Notes: a model not told the origin generated them from the letters alone. Counted from the first letter of the stretch, positions 16,559-27,498 are shown. The stretch is DNA of 64,000 nucleotides from Sphaerospermopsis torques-reginae ITEP-024 (GCF_019598945.1 NZ_CP080598.1:4898001-4962000), one strand, 5' to 3'. Numbers and translations are program-made.

Positions 16559-17806
16559 ATGATTATAATCGCTTTTTTATCCTTATACGTCGCCTTTAAC
16601 CTGGGTGCAAACGACGTAGCAAACGCAATGGGAACATCCGTAGGATCAAAAGCTGTCACCCTGACACAAGCCATCATCATCGCCGGCATCTTAGAATTTA
16701 CAGGTGCAGTATTATTCGGACATGGTGTAACAGAAACACTAGGAACAAAAATAGCTAACCCCGACTTATTCATCACCACACCCCAAACCCTAGCATTAGG
16801 GATGATAACAGTCCTCATATCAGCAGGGGTATGGCTACAAATAGCCACCTCACTCGGTTTACCCGTTTCCTCATCTCATGCAGTCGTCGGTGCGATCGCT
16901 GGTTTTACCTGGGTAGCATTAGGAAAAAACGCCATAGATTGGTCATCAATAGGTTTAATTACCATTGGTTGGATATTAACACCAGTCATCAGCGCCACCA
17001 TCGCCGCTTTTTTTTACAGCCTTATTCAAAAATGGATATTATCCCAACCTCATCCCCGCTTACAACTACAAGAATGGATTCCCTGGTTAAGTGCAATTTT
17101 ACTAAGTATATTTGGTGTAATAGTTCTGCCCACCTTAACCCAACCACTGACAAAGTTTTTAAGTGAGAAAATCGGTTTAAACATCCCCTCCCACGACATC
17201 CCCATATTTACTGGTGCAATAGCCGCAATAGGACTTACAATCTATAACTGGAGAAAATTAGATTTAACCACAATCCAAAATCCAAAATCTAAAATCCAAA
17301 ATCCCATAGAGCAACTATTTGCACGCTTCCAGCTATTAAGTGCTTGCTTCGTCGCTTTCGCACATGGTGCAAACGATGTCGGAAATGCGATCGCACCTTT
17401 AGCAGTAATTTCCTACATCAACCAGACAAATACCGTCCCCAACAATGGGATAATTATCCCTATCTGGATTATGATCCTTGGAGGTACAGGTATTGTTGCA
17501 GGTTTAGCCATCTGGGGTAAAAAAGTCATCGCTACCATTGGCGAAAATATCATTTCCCTACAACCCAGTAGCGGATTTTGTGCCGAACTCGCCACCGCCG
17601 CCACCATCTTACTAGCTTCTCGGTTAGGTTTACCTGTATCTACTTCCCACGCCCTTGTGGGTGGTGTAGTGGGTATTGCAATGGTACAAAACCTCAAATC
17701 AATTAAATTTCAAACCCTCCAAGGGATAGCCGCAGCCTGGGTAATTACAGTCCCCATCAGTGCTGTAATCAGCGCCATAATCTTCAGTATTATCCGGATC
17801 ATCTGA
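16559..17806 (+). CDS. PiT-family inorganic phosphate transporter
   Basis: 415 aa, strongly hydrophobic with about 10-12 membrane helices and the duplicated PiT signature: LGANDVANAMGTSVGSKAVT near residue 15 and AHGANDVGNAIAPLA near residue 270. PiT proteins import metal-phosphate complexes with H+ or Na+ at low affinity. A hydrophilic loop (about residues 225-260) separates the halves. Start ATG 16559 matches the family N-terminus. It is a single-gene unit, preceded by an inverted repeat that may regulate it. Confidence 0.93.
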   Translation: MIIIAFLSLYVAFNLGANDVANAMGTSVGSKAVTLTQAIIIAGILEFTGAVLFGHGVTETLGTKIANPDLFITTPQTLALGMITVLISAGVWLQIATSLGLPVSSSHAVVGAIAGFTWVALGKNAIDWSSIGLITIGWILTPVISATIAAFFYSLIQKWILSQPHPRLQLQEWIPWLSAILLSIFGVIVLPTLTQPLTKFLSEKIGLNIPSHDIPIFTGAIAAIGLTIYNWRKLDLTTIQNPKSKIQNPIEQLFARFQLLSACFVAFAHGANDVGNAIAPLAVISYINQTNTVPNNGIIIPIWIMILGGTGIVAGLAIWGKKVIATIGENIISLQPSSGFCAELATAATILLASRLGLPVSTSHALVGGVVGIAMVQNLKSIKFQTLQGIAAAWVITVPISAVISAIIFSIIRII

Positions 17807-18262
17807 AAATGCAAATGAAATCTGTGAAGATTCTTGCTTAATGCTTATTATTTGAATGCAATACATTCTCGACTAAAAAAATTAAGTAAGATTACTGTTT
17901 TTTTTGCAAAAAACTTTCGGTGATGTACTCCCACAGCAAATGCAAATCATGGACAATTGAAAACTGCCATCTTATGCAATTATCTATAAATAGTATATTT
18001 TTGCATAATTGTGGGCAATTTATTAAAATATTGAATAGGAGATAAAAATCTTCTACTTTTCTCAAAACAATATTTTAAATTCTCAAAGTAACGGAAACTG
18101 TCACGCAATTTACACTTCGCATAAATTTTGGTTTTTAACAACCTACCAATCTGCAAGGCTGTGAAACAGTTATCAGTGAACAGTAAACCGTGAAGAGACT
18201 GACAACTGATAACTGATAACTGATAACTGATTTATCGTCAAGGTGTTAGAGGTTAGAAACTA
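17807..18262. other. Intergenic with STRR heptamers
   Basis: No gene seen. AACTGAT heptamers repeat about four times at 18204-18231, shortly upstream of the next gene. Confidence 0.6.
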
Positions 18263-20566
18263 ATGGGGCGATTTGAAAAGCGACCAGAAAACTCACGAAA
18301 CAGAAGCGACTTATCCAGAGCCGCAGAAAATGCCCTTTGGGATGTAGTTGAAGATTTAGAACAACTCCAACAGAATGTTATTAGAACTTTACAAGACGAT
18401 GTAAAGCGGCTCGAAACTGAAAAAAACCGTTTAGCCAATGACATTCAACGATTAATAGAAGAAAAAGAAAAATTACAGCAAGCTCGACAAATTACTGAAC
18501 AGCAAGTTTTGATTCGTCAGTTGGCGGAAGTTTTAGCAAAACATATATCTTCCCAACTGCAATCTTCACTCAAAAGTTTAGCTGAACAATCAATAACCGG
18601 AGAATCTTCCGATCAGTCCACCCTCAGATCGGCTGAAGTCAATTCTACAGTAGCTAGTGAAATTAGTGAAAATGTCAGCCAGATGTTGAACAATCTGGAT
18701 GATACAGTCACAATTGCCTTTAGCTCTATCCAACAAGAATTAACAAATTATCAAAGTCATCTTTCCCAGCAGTTGTTACGAATGTACGATCAACAGCAGC
18801 AAGGGGAAGAAATTTTAGCAGAATTTGTCAAGCGTTTACGATCAGAACTGGAGAAAACCAAAGATACAAATTCTCTGAAAATGTTAACAGGAGGTGCGCC
18901 AACAGTATTACAACTGGGCGAAACCCACAAAAACGGTTTCTCGGAAAATTCTTCACAGAGAATAGTTGCTGAACCAGTTTCTTTACTGACTCAGGAGTTG
19001 CCAAAAAGTGGAAATTTATCCTCAGATGCTGTGGTTGTATTACCACTACCTCCAGAACATCCACCAGAACCAATTTCTGTGCTTGTTCCTGAGTCTTTCA
19101 CTTCCGAAACATCAGAAACTTTAACTCCAGAAAATCCAACTCCAGAACATCCAGCAGAACCAATTTCTGTGCTTGTTCCTGAGTCTTTCACTTCCGAAAC
19201 ATCAGAAACTTTAACTTCAAAAAATCCAACTCCAGAACATCCAGCAGAACCAATTTCTGTGCTTGTTCCTGAGTCTTTCACTTCCGAAACATCAGAAACT
19301 TTAACTTCAAAAAATCCAACTCCAGAACATCCAGCAGAACCAATTTCTGTGCTTGTTCCTGAGTCTTTCACTTCCGAAACATCAGAAACTTTAACTCCAG
19401 AAAATCCAACTCCAGAACATCCACCAGAACCAGTTTCTGTCATTGTTCCTGAGTCTTCCCCAGCAAAATTAAACCCATACTCTCCCCAACAAATACAGCA
19501 GGAAGTAACACCCCGACAACAAAAACCTCCCAGTTCCCCAAACAAGTCTTCAGTGCAGATAGGTTTCCTGTTGGTTGTGTTGTCAACAGTGATGTCATCC
19601 CTTTACAACGTTGTTGTCAAGGCGCTTTTCTATCAAGGTTCGGATCTGTTAGGAAACTTCCAGACACAACAGTTAATCTCACCAACATTGGGAAATATTT
19701 TCTTAATCTTGATGCTGAGATTATTGGTAGTTGTACCTTTGATGTTGCTTTTGGCTCCTATTTTGCACCCTCCAGTTTGGCAAGACTTACAAAGTCTATT
19801 TGATTCAGTTAGCAGAAATGCTGCTGCCAAGAAAACAAACACAAAACAGGTATTACTGTTGTCGGTTGTGAGTGGTGGCTTGTTGTTTTTGTCCCAAGTT
19901 TTGATTTACATTGCTATTGGTCAAGTAACAACTGGAGTAGCGATCGCCCTGTTTTTTATTTATCCCATGATCACTTCACTCTTAGCTTGGTTTCTCTTTC
20001 GTGAGCGTCCTGGTTTATTAAGTTTTAGTGCAATTTCTAGCATTTTTTGTGGTCAATTATTAATCTTGGGTAGTTATTCAACTGGTATTAATAATACCTC
20101 TTTAGGAATTATTTCTGGAATTATGTCCGGAATAGCTTTTTCTGCATACGTAATTCTTACTAGGTTATCCGCTCCGAAACTGCATCCAGTTTCTTTTGCT
20201 TTAATTAATTTCGCAACCATGTTGTTATTCAGCTTTGTTTGCTTATTAGTACCTTTACCAAGTGATTGGAGTTTAGCCCTGAGATCAGCCAATTTACTGG
20301 AAGTGATTTTAAGTGCTTTTATGTTAGGTGTCCTCACTCTTTGCGGCTATTTATTCAACAATTTTGGCATTCGCAAATTAGGAGGACAACGCTCCGCTCT
20401 CATTGGTGCTGTTGTCCCAGTTTTGACTGTAATTTTCGCTGGATTAATGATTCAGGAAAAATTAGATATTCTGCAAATTCTGGGAGTTTTATTGGTAACT
20501 GGTGGCGCAGTTGGTATCACTTGGGAAAAAATGCAAAACGTTAAATCTTCCATTGCCAAAAATTAA
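18263..20566 (+). CDS. Coiled-coil/repeat protein fused to an EamA (DMT) transporter
   Basis: 767 aa. Residues about 15-85 form a charged coiled coil (LEQLQQNVIRTLQDDVKRLE...); 264-398 are 30-residue Pro/Glu/Ser repeats; from about 430 on, ten hydrophobic segments form two EamA/DMT repeats (first: ALFFIYPMITSLLAWFLFRE; second: GLMIQEKLDILQILGVLLVT). Typical DMT exporters are about 300 aa, so the N-terminal half is an added cytoplasmic extension. Substrate unknown. It lies immediately upstream of hetR on the same strand, but 511 bp separate them. Confidence 0.8.
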   Translation: MGRFEKRPENSRNRSDLSRAAENALWDVVEDLEQLQQNVIRTLQDDVKRLETEKNRLANDIQRLIEEKEKLQQARQITEQQVLIRQLAEVLAKHISSQLQSSLKSLAEQSITGESSDQSTLRSAEVNSTVASEISENVSQMLNNLDDTVTIAFSSIQQELTNYQSHLSQQLLRMYDQQQQGEEILAEFVKRLRSELEKTKDTNSLKMLTGGAPTVLQLGETHKNGFSENSSQRIVAEPVSLLTQELPKSGNLSSDAVVVLPLPPEHPPEPISVLVPESFTSETSETLTPENPTPEHPAEPISVLVPESFTSETSETLTSKNPTPEHPAEPISVLVPESFTSETSETLTSKNPTPEHPAEPISVLVPESFTSETSETLTPENPTPEHPPEPVSVIVPESSPAKLNPYSPQQIQQEVTPRQQKPPSSPNKSSVQIGFLLVVLSTVMSSLYNVVVKALFYQGSDLLGNFQTQQLISPTLGNIFLILMLRLLVVVPLMLLLAPILHPPVWQDLQSLFDSVSRNAAAKKTNTKQVLLLSVVSGGLLFLSQVLIYIAIGQVTTGVAIALFFIYPMITSLLAWFLFRERPGLLSFSAISSIFCGQLLILGSYSTGINNTSLGIISGIMSGIAFSAYVILTRLSAPKLHPVSFALINFATMLLFSFVCLLVPLPSDWSLALRSANLLEVILSAFMLGVLTLCGYLFNNFGIRKLGGQRSALIGAVVPVLTVIFAGLMIQEKLDILQILGVLLVTGGAVGITWEKMQNVKSSIAKN
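19052..19456 (+). repeat. 90-bp in-frame tandem repeats (4 full plus a partial)
   Basis: Exact 90-bp period starting at 19052, 19142, 19232, 19322 and a diverged partial at 19412. Each encodes a 30-residue unit beginning PEHPAEPISVLVPESFTSET. Middle copies are nearly identical, which indicates recent expansion or homogenisation. Confidence 0.95.
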
Positions 20567-21977
<1,411 letters not shown>

Positions 21978-21988
21978 ATCAACAAAAG

Positions 21989-22011
21989 TTAGAAGTTATC
22001 TTCTAATTTTT
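21989..22011 (+). terminator. Rho-independent terminator of hetR
   Basis: TTAGAAG-TTAT-CTTCTAA stem-loop followed by five T. Confidence 0.88.
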
Positions 22012-22034
22012 GCTGATATTACCTTGAGCCAACT

Positions 22035-22150
22035 ATTTACCTGTTGACTTTGATTTGGGTTTTGAATCGTCATAGAAGACAACGATTTTACGGTAATTCT
22101 GTCACCGAGAGCAGATGACAGAAAATTTTCAGCAAATGTAACTAATTGTA
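22035..22150 (-). mobile_element. Decayed left end of an IS200/IS605-like element
   Basis: GGTAATTCTGTCACCGAGAG, CAGATGACAGAAAATTTT and CAGCAAATGTAACTA parallel the tnpB element's left end at 336-420 (TGTAATTCTGTCATCAAGAG, CAGATGAGTGG, AAGCAAATGTTAGTA). A CTGTCA...TGACAG hairpin is preserved. Only a handful of tnpB-like codons remain, so it is a solo remnant or a small PATE/MITE-like derivative. Confidence 0.6.
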
Positions 22151-22178
22151 GCTAATTGTAGATAATTTTAAATGCTAC

Positions 22179-22790
22179 CTAAATGCTACCTTCAGGAGTT
22201 GATGGGATAGGCAGTGTCTGAAAAGGTGGTATTAATCCCGGCCGTGTTGTAGATCCAGCCCCAATACTAATAGAACGGTAACTGGCATCAATACACCGAT
22301 CTAAAGACTCAATCGGGGTTAAATTAATTTCTTTGCGTAAACCAACCACACACTCAGCAAAGGTAACAGGTAATAAACTGCGTCCACAGTAGCTTAAAAC
22401 AGCTTGGTTAATTGCTTGTTGGGTACTCTTGCTAATGCCAACTACACAGGTAGCAAAATCTTCACTACGACGGGATAGACTACAGGAATAAAGGGCATCC
22501 GCTGGTGTAATTTTTGTTTGTTTAGTAATTTGAGCTACACAACTAGATAATTCTCTTGGTCGCATGGCTGTAGCACAACTTTGAGATGCTGCTTGTGCTG
22601 TAACTCCCGCACTTAATAATTGAGCCGCACAAGCACGGTAATCATTTCTATAGGAACTTATCACAGCTTGACTTGGCAAGATATTTGTCCATAGTCCGGC
22701 GATCGCCATCACTGGAATTGTAAACATTTTCCAGACATGACTACTTTTGTAGTTATGAAAACTGCTAATTTCTTTTTTGCGTTTTAACAT
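22179..22790 (-). CDS. Secreted Cys-repeat protein of unknown function
   Basis: 203 aa from ATG 22790. A long basic N-region and hydrophobic stretch (MFTIPVMAIAGLWTNILPSQA) form a signal peptide. The mature part has regularly spaced cysteines in four similar blocks (YRACAAQLLSAG...SC; LSSCVAQITK...YSC; FATCVVGISK...YC; FAECVVGLRK...RC), suggesting a helical repeat with one disulfide per block. The tail is Pro/Thr rich. I know no function. It sits between hetR and rpsD, facing hetR. Confidence 0.7.
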   Translation of the reverse strand: MLKRKKEISSFHNYKSSHVWKMFTIPVMAIAGLWTNILPSQAVISSYRNDYRACAAQLLSAGVTAQAASQSCATAMRPRELSSCVAQITKQTKITPADALYSCSLSRRSEDFATCVVGISKSTQQAINQAVLSYCGRSLLPVTFAECVVGLRKEINLTPIESLDRCIDASYRSISIGAGSTTRPGLIPPFQTLPIPSTPEGSI

Positions 22791-23160
22791 TGCTATTCTC
22801 CAAACACCCAAAGTTATGCTAACTTAGAATTTGCTGAAACTCCTCTATCATCAAGGAATTTCATTGTCAGTACCCAAATACTTCCAAAAGTCTGATACAG
22901 CAGGAGTCAGGAGTAGGGGCGAAGCATTCGGGCGACCAATGATCAATTTTTGTTCAAAGCTATTTTCCGAATGCTTCGCCCGTACAGGAGTCAGGAGTAA
23001 AAATCTCTTTGTGTCTAGGTTTCAATTTTGATTCTGTACCTCATTGATCTGCAATTGGCTGTATTTATCATTAAAGCAAGAATCCTCTAGCTAATTGCTA
23101 AGAGTTATGTGATAATAAAATATTTGGGTAAAGTTTAAACAGGATTAGATAAGGAAACTC
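22791..23160. other. rpsD upstream region with nested repeats
   Basis: Contains a MITE-like TACAGCA element (22895-23064) that itself holds an inserted hairpin repeat (GGGGCGAAGCATTCGG and complement, 22916-22982). The remaining 95 bp before rpsD would carry its promoter. Confidence 0.65.
22895..23064. mobile_element. TACAGCA-ended MITE-like repeat carrying a nested hairpin
   Basis: Starts ATACAGCAGGAGTCAGGAGT and ends ...GGCTGTAT. It matches the 93-bp copy at 59669-59761 along its length except for an insert of about 75 bp flanked by duplicated CAGGAGTCAGGAGT. Related material lies at 42184-42267 and, partially, at 27055-27085. Confidence 0.75.
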
Positions 23161-23769
23161 ATGTCCCGATACAGAGGTCCGCGCCTCAGAATTGTCCGCC
23201 GCTTGGGCGAATTACCAGGATTAACTCGCAAAAGTGCTAGACGTGCCTATGCACCAGGCCAACATGGTCAAAACCGCAAAAAACGGTCTGAGTATGCTAT
23301 CCGTCTAGAAGAAAAGCAAAAACTTCGCTTAAACTACGGTTTAACAGAAAAGCAAATGCTCCGCTATGTTCGTAAAGCCAGAAGAGTGACTGGTTCTACC
23401 GGACAAGTATTGCTGCAATTGCTGGAAATGCGTTTAGATAATACAGTTTTTCGCATGGGTATGGCTCCCACTATTCCCGCAGCACGTCAACTGGTAAACC
23501 ACGGTCACGTTACCGTTAATGGTCGTGTAGTGAATATAGCCAGCTATCAGTGCCGTCCTGGTGAAGAAATTGGTGTGAGAAATAAAGAAGCATCCAAAAA
23601 ATTGGTAGAAGCTAACTTACAGTATCCCGGTTTAGCTAACCTTCCCAATCACTTGGAATTTGATAAAAACAAATTGACTGGTAAAGTCAATAGTGTGATT
23701 GAAAGAGAATGGGTAGCACTCCAAGTTAATGAACTGCTGGTTGTGGAATACTACTCACGTCAAGCGTAA
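23161..23769 (+). CDS. rpsD: 30S ribosomal protein S4
   Basis: 202 aa, standard length. [20 protein letters not shown] and the S4 RNA-binding domain ([34 protein letters not shown]) are diagnostic. Primary 16S rRNA binder nucleating the small-subunit body. The cysteine zinc motif of some S4 proteins is absent, as usual in cyanobacteria. AAGGAAAC precedes the ATG. Stand-alone gene, convergent with moaA. Confidence 0.98.
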   Translation: MSRYRGPRLRIVRRLGELPGLTRKSARRAYAPGQHGQNRKKRSEYAIRLEEKQKLRLNYGLTEKQMLRYVRKARRVTGSTGQVLLQLLEMRLDNTVFRMGMAPTIPAARQLVNHGHVTVNGRVVNIASYQCRPGEEIGVRNKEASKKLVEANLQYPGLANLPNHLEFDKNKLTGKVNSVIEREWVALQVNELLVVEYYSRQA

Positions 23770-23771
23770 TT

Positions 23772-23853
23772 CAATTTTGGATTTTGGATTTACGATTTTG
23801 GATTGGAATAGTTGTTCTTTGAATCCACAATCCAAAATCTAAAATCTAAAATT
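23772..23853. terminator. Inverted STRR repeats between rpsD and moaA (possible bidirectional terminator)
   Basis: CAATTTTGGATTTTGGATTT on the left and AATCCAAAATCTAAAATCTA on the right can pair across a central loop. Placement between convergent genes suits a terminator, although it is built from TTTTGGA heptamers. Confidence 0.5.
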
Positions 23854-23856
23854 AGG

Positions 23857-24843
23857 TTAACCTCCAATTTGCGACATGGTACGGGTGTACGCGCCGACTG
23901 TACCGGAGTCGCGTTGTTTAAAGTTAATTTCTGATTTGATTGCTAATAGTTCTCTGACTTGTGATTGTAATTGAGTAGTGCTACAACCAGCACGTAAAGA
24001 AGATTTTAAATCAATTTGCCCAGTTTCATTGAGTAAGCAGGGACGTAACCAACCATCAGCAGAAAGACGCACTCGGTTACAGCGATCGCAAAAACACTCT
24101 GACATTTGACTAATAAAACCCAGCGTTCCCTTTGCTCCGGGAATTTGAAATACATCTGCTGGACCGTTACCACGAACTTGAGATTCTGTCAAGCCCCAAC
24201 GTTGACGAATGCGATCGCGTAACTCAGCAGAAGATACCCAACCGCGATCGCCAAACAAATCACCATTACCAATAGGCATAAACTCAATAAATCGGACGTG
24301 CCAATTTTTATCAATCGTTAAAGCAGCTAAATCCAAAACTTCATGGTCATTGACACCTGGTATTACCACCACATTTAACTTTAACGGATCAAAACCCACA
24401 TTATAAGCAGCTTGAATCCCGTCCCAGACTTGCTGCCAACGTTTACGGCCTTGATTACCAATAATTTGCTCAAAAGTATCTGGATCGAGAGAATCTAAAC
24501 TAATATTAATTCTTCTTAAACCTGCATCATAAAGTTTTTGAGCTATAGGAGCTAATAAAAACCCATTAGTAGTCATTGCCAAATCTTGAGTTTGGGGAAG
24601 ATGGGCAACTTTTTTTACCAACTCCACCACACCAGGACGGAGTAGAGGTTCACCACCAGTCAAGCGGAAGCGAGTAAAACCAACAGGGATAAATACTTCT
24701 TGAATAAGAGTGAGTAGTTCCTCATCAGTTAATAATTGTTGTTTCAGGATATAGTCTAATTCTGCACCTTCCGGCATACAATACAGACAACGGAAATTAC
24801 AGCGATCAATTAAACTAATACGAAGATAGTCTACCTGGTTCAT
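23857..24843 (-). CDS. moaA: GTP 3',8-cyclase MoaA (molybdenum cofactor synthesis)
   Basis: 328 aa radical-SAM enzyme. The N-terminal cluster motif is CNFRCLYC (Cys15, Cys19, Cys22); a C-terminal second [4Fe-4S] motif lies in [20 protein letters not shown]. The [14 protein letters not shown] segment binds SAM. Catalyses the first step of molybdopterin synthesis, needed for nitrate reductase in this type of organism. It usually ends in GG, as here (SQIGG), which is a functional feature of the family. Monocistronic as far as seen. Confidence 0.96.
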   Translation of the reverse strand: MNQVDYLRISLIDRCNFRCLYCMPEGAELDYILKQQLLTDEELLTLIQEVFIPVGFTRFRLTGGEPLLRPGVVELVKKVAHLPQTQDLAMTTNGFLLAPIAQKLYDAGLRRINISLDSLDPDTFEQIIGNQGRKRWQQVWDGIQAAYNVGFDPLKLNVVVIPGVNDHEVLDLAALTIDKNWHVRFIEFMPIGNGDLFGDRGWVSSAELRDRIRQRWGLTESQVRGNGPADVFQIPGAKGTLGFISQMSECFCDRCNRVRLSADGWLRPCLLNETGQIDLKSSLRAGCSTTQLQSQVRELLAIKSEINFKQRDSGTVGAYTRTMSQIGG

Positions 24844-25297
24844 TGTTGTTTAGCTGAAGTCTAATTTCTTTCTAGACTATCGAAAACATTTGGAAACTGC
24901 CTAACCATCGCGTAAGTTAGATACAAGCAGGACTTACGCAAAAGGTAACGAAAGTAGGGGTAATTCATGAATTACCCCTACGGAATAATAAGGTGTTTTT
25001 CGATATTAAAAAGGAGAGTTGTTGAAAACCTCTCCTAAGTATCTGATTGGTCTAATGAGTATTTGGAAAAATAAATTTTGTATATACAAATGTAACCATT
25101 TTTTGATATCTTACGCAACCTACAGGAAATTTTTGGTACTATAAGTAAGTCCTCAAATATTTTGAATTTATGCCTTTAGTAGCTTGAAGGCATTTAAAAT
25201 TTATCCAAATTTATCCAAGTTTAAATTTTTCCTCTATAATATTTACCTGCTTATTGTTGCTGATCCTGTGTAATTACTCAGAATTTGTAACAGTGAG
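24844..25297. other. Intergenic with a 28-bp palindrome
   Basis: GTAGGGGTAATTCATGAATT...CCCTAC at 24953-24980 is a perfect palindrome (dispersed hairpin repeat). The rest is AT-rich leader. No gene seen. Confidence 0.6.
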
Positions 25298-26359
25298 TTG
25301 ATCGCATCCACCAACCAGCTATCTACCGTGCAAGATACCGACTCTATGAATGACCTTGCGGCTGCACTGCAACAGCCTGTAGACTTGGATTTTGAATTAC
25401 CAGATCCAGAAGATGAAGAAATTGCTGAGTCTGACTTTTTACAGCAGTTAGATGTAGCTTGGCAAGTATGCGATCGCTTTGATTTGCAAACGGAAATTTG
25501 GCGGGGTCGCATTTTACGCGCTATCCGTGACAGAGAGAAAAAAGGCGGAGATGGGCGTGGTACTGGTTTCCTCAAATGGTTGAAGGAACGGGAAATTAGT
25601 AAAACTCAAGCTTATTCTTGGATTCAATTAGCTAACAGTGCTGATACCTTAATTGAAGATGGTAAATTAGACCCCAGTACAGTTAATAATTTTAGTAAAC
25701 GGGCATTTGTAGAAACTGCCAAAGCTGCACCAGAAGTACAACAGATGGTGAGTGAAGCAGCGCAAAAAGGCGATCGCATCACCCGCAGAGAAGTCCGTCA
25801 ACTCACGGATGAATGGACAGCCATGTCCTCAGAATTGTTACCTGAACCAGTCAAGGAAAAAGCCGCAGATAATAGCCTTCCTGCTCGCTACATTGCCCCT
25901 CTGGTGAAGGAAATGGAAAAACTGCCAGAATCACACCAGAAAGCGTTACAGAGAGAAATAGCGGAAAATCCTGATGTAGATACTTTAAAACAAGCCACTA
26001 CAGAAGCTAGACAATTAGCAAAATATCTCAAATCTGCTGTCCAGGTGCAAGCACTAACAGAGGAAAATGTGGATATTGAAACAGCATTAGAAGAAGCGCA
26101 ACGTATTGGGTGTTTGAGTGTAGCAGCCGACTTAGTAAACCAAGCATCCCAGATGGAACAAGGTATAGCCAAGTTATACATGACTTGGAAGAAAATCAGT
26201 AACTTAGCTGATAGATTGTATGTTGATACAGGAGCGAGTACACCAAATTTGCGATCGCTCCTTGGTTGCGTTGAACCACTGGGAGGGGAAGTTATGGAAA
26301 TTAAACTCAGTGGTGCAACCGATCATACTATTAGGTTACAAATTCAAGAGACAAATTAG
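25298..26359 (+). CDS. Cyanobacterial conserved hypothetical protein (DUF3102-like)
   Basis: 353 aa from TTG 25298, or 337 aa from ATG 25346 (MNDLAAALQQPVDLDF). Acidic N-terminus; a central GTGFLKWLKEREISKTQAYS WIQLANSAD segment resembles the DUF3102/phage-regulator type helix-turn-helix found in ParB-like or integrase-linked proteins; then long charged helices. No catalytic motif. I do not know its function. It could be a DNA-binding regulator. Start undecided. Confidence 0.6.
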   Translation: MIASTNQLSTVQDTDSMNDLAAALQQPVDLDFELPDPEDEEIAESDFLQQLDVAWQVCDRFDLQTEIWRGRILRAIRDREKKGGDGRGTGFLKWLKEREISKTQAYSWIQLANSADTLIEDGKLDPSTVNNFSKRAFVETAKAAPEVQQMVSEAAQKGDRITRREVRQLTDEWTAMSSELLPEPVKEKAADNSLPARYIAPLVKEMEKLPESHQKALQREIAENPDVDTLKQATTEARQLAKYLKSAVQVQALTEENVDIETALEEAQRIGCLSVAADLVNQASQMEQGIAKLYMTWKKISNLADRLYVDTGASTPNLRSLLGCVEPLGGEVMEIKLSGATDHTIRLQIQETN

Positions 26360-26365
26360 GTAATG

Positions 26366-26476
26366 GGTAATTGGTAATTGGTAATTGGTAATTGGTAAAA
26401 AACTATTCCCTATTCCCTATTCCCTATTCCCTATTCCCTATTCCCTATTCCCTATTCCCTATTCCCTATTCCCTAT
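26366..26476. repeat. STRR heptamer arrays GGTAATT and CTATTCC
   Basis: About four GGTAATT units (26366-26397), then about ten CTATTCC units (26403-26476), up to the stop codon of the next gene. These are short tandemly repeated repetitive (STRR) sequences as known from Calothrix/Anabaena. Confidence 0.92.
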
Positions 26477-26763
26477 TTATATATTTCTTCCATTTTTTTC
26501 GCCAATTCGACATCTAAATTACTGATAGCATTACCGATGTCGTGGGTGATAAGATTCACCTTTACAGTGCTGTAAACATTAGACCATTCGGGGTGATGTC
26601 CCATTGTTTCTGCGTAAACACCTGCTGTCACCATCCAACCTAAAGCGGTAGCAAAGTCTTTAAATTTGTATTCTTTGCATAATTTGCCATCTTTAATTTG
26701 CCATCCTGGTAAACTATTTAGGGCTTGTTGTAGTTCGGTTTCGTTAAGTTTTTGTGCTGCCAT
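26473..26763 (-). CDS. 4a-hydroxytetrahydrobiopterin (pterin-4a-carbinolamine) dehydratase
   Basis: 96 aa, typical size. Signature GVYAETMGHHPEWSNVYSTV with catalytic His-His and THDIGNAISNLDVELAKKM match the PCD/PhhB/DCoH family, which dehydrates 4a-hydroxypterins. In cyanobacteria it may support pterin recycling; folE, a pterin biosynthesis gene, lies 6 kb away but is not linked in an operon. The stop codon borders the CTATTCC array. Confidence 0.93.
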   Translation of the reverse strand: MAAQKLNETELQQALNSLPGWQIKDGKLCKEYKFKDFATALGWMVTAGVYAETMGHHPEWSNVYSTVKVNLITHDIGNAISNLDVELAKKMEEIYK

Positions 26764-27085
26764 GTTATGAATTTATACTTTATACAGAGATTTCTAAAGA
26801 CCTATTTTAACAAATGGGGTATGATAATTTTGATTGTCTGAATCAGGATATCCAGGATTTAAGGATTTACAGGATGTTAGATTAATACCAATTCTCTATG
26901 AAGTTGCAGTTAATTTTTTTTTACTAACCGCAAAGTACGCAAAGTACACAAAGGAAGACAGTAAATTAAGACGTTAAAGATTTAGTGCAATGTTACAGAG
27001 AAATGGTATAGGGATGATTTGTTTGGGAGATAAATAAAGGATACTTGATTTTTATTCTGACTCCTGACTCCTGACTCCTGCTGTA
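26764..27085. other. Intergenic repeats
   Basis: Contains a plus-orientation CAGGAT copy (26836-26875), a copy of AACCGCAAAGTACGCAAAGT (about 26927-26957; others at 46733-46765 and, reversed, 57023-57052), and half of a TACAGCA element (27055-27085). Confidence 0.7.
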
Positions 27086-27346
27086 CTATCTTTTTGTGTT
27101 TTTCCGTTTCCATCTTTTTAGCAAAATTCGCAGATAACGAAAATTCAAATAACGCCGATATCGCTGTATTACTTCCTTGCCAACAAGTAGCGCACCTAAC
27201 CAAAATATAACTTCAGCCAAAACCAATAAAGCTGGTACTAATAGGGCTTTTTGGGCAACTGCAAGCGGGAGAAATGGTAGAATGAGGGCGATCGCCAACC
27301 AGGGTAAAAACGAGACAATGATTAAAACTAAACCCAGCTTTTGCAT
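27086..27346 (-). CDS. Small two-helix membrane protein (transporter-suffix-like)
   Basis: 86 aa. Two hydrophobic segments (LGLVLIIVSFLPWLAIALIL and LLVPALLVLAEVIFWLGALL) and a basic tail (RYRRYLNFRYLRILLKRWKR). It resembles small proteins annotated as transporter suffix domain proteins; I am moderately sure. Function unknown. Confidence 0.6.
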   Translation of the reverse strand: MQKLGLVLIIVSFLPWLAIALILPFLPLAVAQKALLVPALLVLAEVIFWLGALLVGKEVIQRYRRYLNFRYLRILLKRWKRKNTKR

Positions 27347-27498
27347 CTTTTCTGTGAATGACAGAATTTGAGTTTAGTGTTTTTATGTGGTTGGTTGGAG
27401 TGGCTGAATTTACATTAACTTACATTAATTTTCATCATCACCAAATTGTTAATCCTGTAAATCCTAAAATCCTAAACATCCTAATTCTGAATAACAAA

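Noticed and set aside
18991-19545. 184-codon antisense frame across the 90-bp repeats
   Set aside because: It is the mirror of the PEHPAEP repeats in the sense gene; the Gly/Val/Ser repeat is an artefact of the periodic DNA.
20128-20133. TCCGGA inside the EamA transporter gene
   Set aside because: Lies in coding sequence without a promoter-like context facing a gene start; probably chance.
26366-26476. Possible CRISPR-like array
   Set aside because: 7-bp units repeat head to tail with no spacers; these are STRR heptamers.
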